Source: JBDIAR01 sp039812545
GTDB lineage: Bacteria; Actinomycetota; Actinomycetes; Actinomycetales; Dermatophilaceae
Assembly: GCA_039812545.1 (NCBI GenBank)
Contig: JBDIAR010000161.1
Coordinates: 1 to 7,662 of the forward strand
Direction of reading: 5' to 3'
Length of the DNA: 7,662 nucleotides
A model generated the notes under the pieces. It did not search any database. It saw nothing but the letters and a program-made list of their open reading frames with translations, and was not told the origin of the DNA. Numbering within the stretch: the stretch's first letter is position 1; each line of letters begins with the position of its first letter. Below are positions 6,901 to 7,662 of this stretch, one piece after another. A program made the translations under genes and the position numbers.

Positions 6901-7629
6901 ATCGGTCTGGTCGCCGAACATCTGCGGCGAGGCGTTCGGAAGGTCGGCGTACCAGTCGTAGAACGACAGCATCGGGGCGCCGATGAGCTCGAGGAACCTG
7001 GCGCCGGAGGCGTAGGAGACCGGTGACATCGCGGGGATCGGGCTGAAGCCTGCGATCCGGTCGGGTCCCCAGCGCTTGACCGTGTAGACGTGCGCGGCGG
7101 CGACGATCTCGGCGACCTCGTCCCAGCTCGCCCGAACGAGTCCGCCCTTGCCCCGGGCCTTCTTGTACGCCCGCGCCTGCTCCTCGTCCTGGACGATCGA
7201 ACCCCAGGCGACCACCGGGTCGCCGTAGCGCTGCTTGGCTGCCCGGAACATGTCGAGGAGCACGCCGCGGACGTAGGGGTAGCGCACTCGTGTTGGGCTG
7301 TAGGTGTACCAGGAGAACGCCGCCCCTCGCGGGCAGCCGCGCGGCTCGTACTCGGGTCGGTCTGCGCCGGCGCTGGGATAGTCGGTCTGCTGGGCCTCCC
7401 AGGTGATGATCCCGTCCTTGACGTAGACCTTCCACGAGCACGATCCCGTGCAGTTCACCCCATGGGTCGAGCGCACCACCTTGTCGTGACTCCACCGGTC
7501 CCGGTAGAAGACGTCACCCTCCCGGCCGCCCTCCTTGAACAGGCTGCGCTGGTCCTGGCTCACCTCAGCCTTGGTGAAGAACCGGCGCCCCGAGATCAGG
7601 CTGCGTTGCAGGGGGCTCTCAAGACTCAT
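3928..7629 (-). CDS. narG: Respiratory nitrate reductase alpha subunit (Mo-bisMGD catalytic subunit)
   Basis: Catalytic subunit reducing nitrate to nitrite, of the DMSO reductase/molybdopterin superfamily. Full length at 1233 residues (E. coli NarG is 1247). The N-terminal Fe-S site is complete: H56, C60 and C64 in THGVNCTGSCSW and C99 in PRGCPRG, the His-plus-three-Cys set typical of NarG. The YDWYADLP block at 224-231 supplies Asp229, aligning by a constant +7 offset with the molybdenum ligand Asp222 of E. coli. The following SPQ...TDVPES and WGSNVPMTRTPDAH (259-272) segments are highly conserved. A molybdopterin dinucleotide-binding C-terminal domain spans about 1060-1200. The N-terminus has an RR pair (15-16) but no hydrophobic stretch after it, so no working Tat signal is expected and the site faces the cytoplasm. 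First gene of the operon; ATG preceded by AGGAG at 7 nt. No frameshift or missing ligand seen. Confidence 0.98.
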   Translation of the reverse strand: MSLESPLQRSLISGRRFFTKAEVSQDQRSLFKEGGREGDVFYRDRWSHDKVVRSTHGVNCTGSCSWKVYVKDGIITWEAQQTDYPSAGADRPEYEPRGCPRGAAFSWYTYSPTRVRYPYVRGVLLDMFRAAKQRYGDPVVAWGSIVQDEEQARAYKKARGKGGLVRASWDEVAEIVAAAHVYTVKRWGPDRIAGFSPIPAMSPVSYASGARFLELIGAPMLSFYDWYADLPNASPQMFGDQTDVPESGDWWDAGYLFMWGSNVPMTRTPDAHWMTEARYRGQKVVAVAPDYAENVKFADEWVNPAPGTDGALAMAMGHVILKEYFVDSLPAFFADYNKQYTDLPHLVTLEPSADGAYRPGKYLVAGDIGHVEGGSENQMWKPAVMDAVTGEVRIPRGAIGHRYGDEGLGQWNLDLGDIDPALTMYPTAEGGLEESAVVELPRFDAPDGKVVHERRGVPVARVGDRLVTTVLDLLLAQYGVRREGLPGEWPESFDDPSVPATPAWQEQHTGVPAAQVTRLAREWAQNAIDTEGRGMILLGAGVNHWFHSDQIYRAILLLTTITGTQGRNGGGWAHYVGQEKIRPIMGFQHMAFALDWHRPPRHMNQTAYWYVNTSQYRYDTFTADDLDAGTGIFAGKTVMDLLAQSARLGWSPSYPTFDRSSLQLADDAEAAGMEAPAFVAQELKEGRLKFAVEDPEAADNHPRVLSLWRSNLLGSSAKGNEYFLRHLLGTDSSATAREAEPDQRPSTIRWADEAPEGKLDLLTTIDFRMTSSTIFSDVVLPAATWYEKHDLSTTDMHPFVHSFNPAIAPPWQTKSDWDTWKVIAKKFSELAETHLGTRKDVIAKPLWHDTPEAMATEHGVVKDWRLGPDHPDGCDPVPGKTMPVIAVAERDYTAIYDKMTSIGPLLEKVGMLTKGVAYDVKREIDILRTRNGVTHGGAGDGQPKVETDVQMADAILHLAGVSNGHLATQGFKFLEKRTGTQLHDLASEHEGKQITFADTQVAPVPVITSPEWSGSESGGRRYSPFTINIERKKPFHTLTGRQQFYVDHDWFLGMGEMLPVYRPPLNMTHLFGEPPIGTTGELGVAVRYLTPHNKWSIHSEYQDNLFMLSLSRGGQSVWMSDRDAAKIGVRDNDWIEMVNRNGVVAARAIVSHRMPEGTVYMHHAQDRLIDVPLTERDGKRGGIHNSLTRVLMKPNHIVGGYAQLAYFFNYIGPIGNNRDEVTTIRKRTTKVEY
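3934..3937 (-). promoter_or_regulatory. narH ribosome binding site
   Basis: GGAG on the minus strand, 7 nt before the narH ATG at 3926 and inside the narG 3' end. It favours the first of five clustered in-frame ATG codons as the start. Confidence 0.7.
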
Positions 7630-7636
7630 TGGGCAA

Positions 7637-7641
7637 CTCCT
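7637..7641 (-). promoter_or_regulatory. narG ribosome binding site
   Basis: AGGAG on the minus strand, 7 nt before the narG ATG at 7629. It fixes the start of the operon's first gene. The promoter and any regulator sites would lie beyond the window edge. Confidence 0.85.
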
Positions 7642-7642
7642 G

Positions 7643-7662
7643 GGTGGGGGACTCGGTGGGGG
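7643..7662 (-). repeat. C-rich direct repeat in the narG leader
   Basis: GGTGGGGG on the plus strand occurs twice (7643-7650 and 7655-7662) with a 12-base period, so the leader reads CCCCCACC-GAGT-CCCCCACC on the transcribed sense strand, just upstream of the ribosome binding site. The second copy touches the window edge, so the repeat may extend. Function unknown; it could be simple sequence bias. Confidence 0.5.

Noticed and set aside
7570..7629. Possible Tat signal peptide on NarG (RR pair at residues 15-16)
   Set aside because: RRFFTKAEVSQDQRS is followed by charged residues, not a hydrophobic core; this fits the vestigial motif of cytoplasmic NarG rather than an exported archaeal-type enzyme.

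Overview
The window carries a complete respiratory (membrane-bound) nitrate reductase operon, narG-narH-narJ-narI, followed directly by a small CBS-domain protein gene. All are on the minus strand, so transcription runs from the right edge (about 7662) to the left. High GC, strongly G/C-biased third codon positions and the character of the proteins suggest a high-GC Gram-positive bacterium (Actinomycetota). I cannot name the genus.

Layout from left to right. 1-38 is a perfect 15-bp hairpin followed, on the minus strand, by T residues: an intrinsic terminator. 44-80 is the 3' end of a tRNA gene on the minus strand, running from the anticodon-stem 3' side through the T arm to the encoded CCA, most like an actinobacterial Met (initiator-type) tRNA. 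Its 5' half is missing. 81-385 has no convincing gene but holds an 18-bp imperfect direct repeat and a short helically phased repeat. 386-805 is the CBS-pair protein. 809-1537 is narI, 1534-2247 narJ, 2247-3926 narH and 3928-7629 narG. The last 33 bases hold the narG ribosome binding site and a C-rich repeated leader; the promoter lies beyond the window.

How the genes work together. NarG (Mo-bisMGD and one Fe-S cluster) reduces nitrate to nitrite. NarH carries electrons through four Fe-S clusters. NarI is the quinol-oxidising dihaem cytochrome b that anchors the complex. NarJ is the chaperone for cofactor insertion. All key ligands I looked for are present, so the enzyme looks functional. Genes overlap or are spaced by 1-3 bases, and each nar gene has a GGAG/AGGAG core 7 nt before its start. 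The CBS gene has no such site and appears to depend on translational coupling to narI.

The enzymes are ordinary. The less ordinary part is the left edge: a truncated tRNA 3' end keeping its terminator is what remains on the distal side when an element integrates into a tRNA gene. This suggests that everything to its right, including the nar operon, may be cargo of a genomic island whose reconstituted tRNA (and probably integrase) lies outside the window. That is inference. I found no strong evidence for a previously undescribed system.
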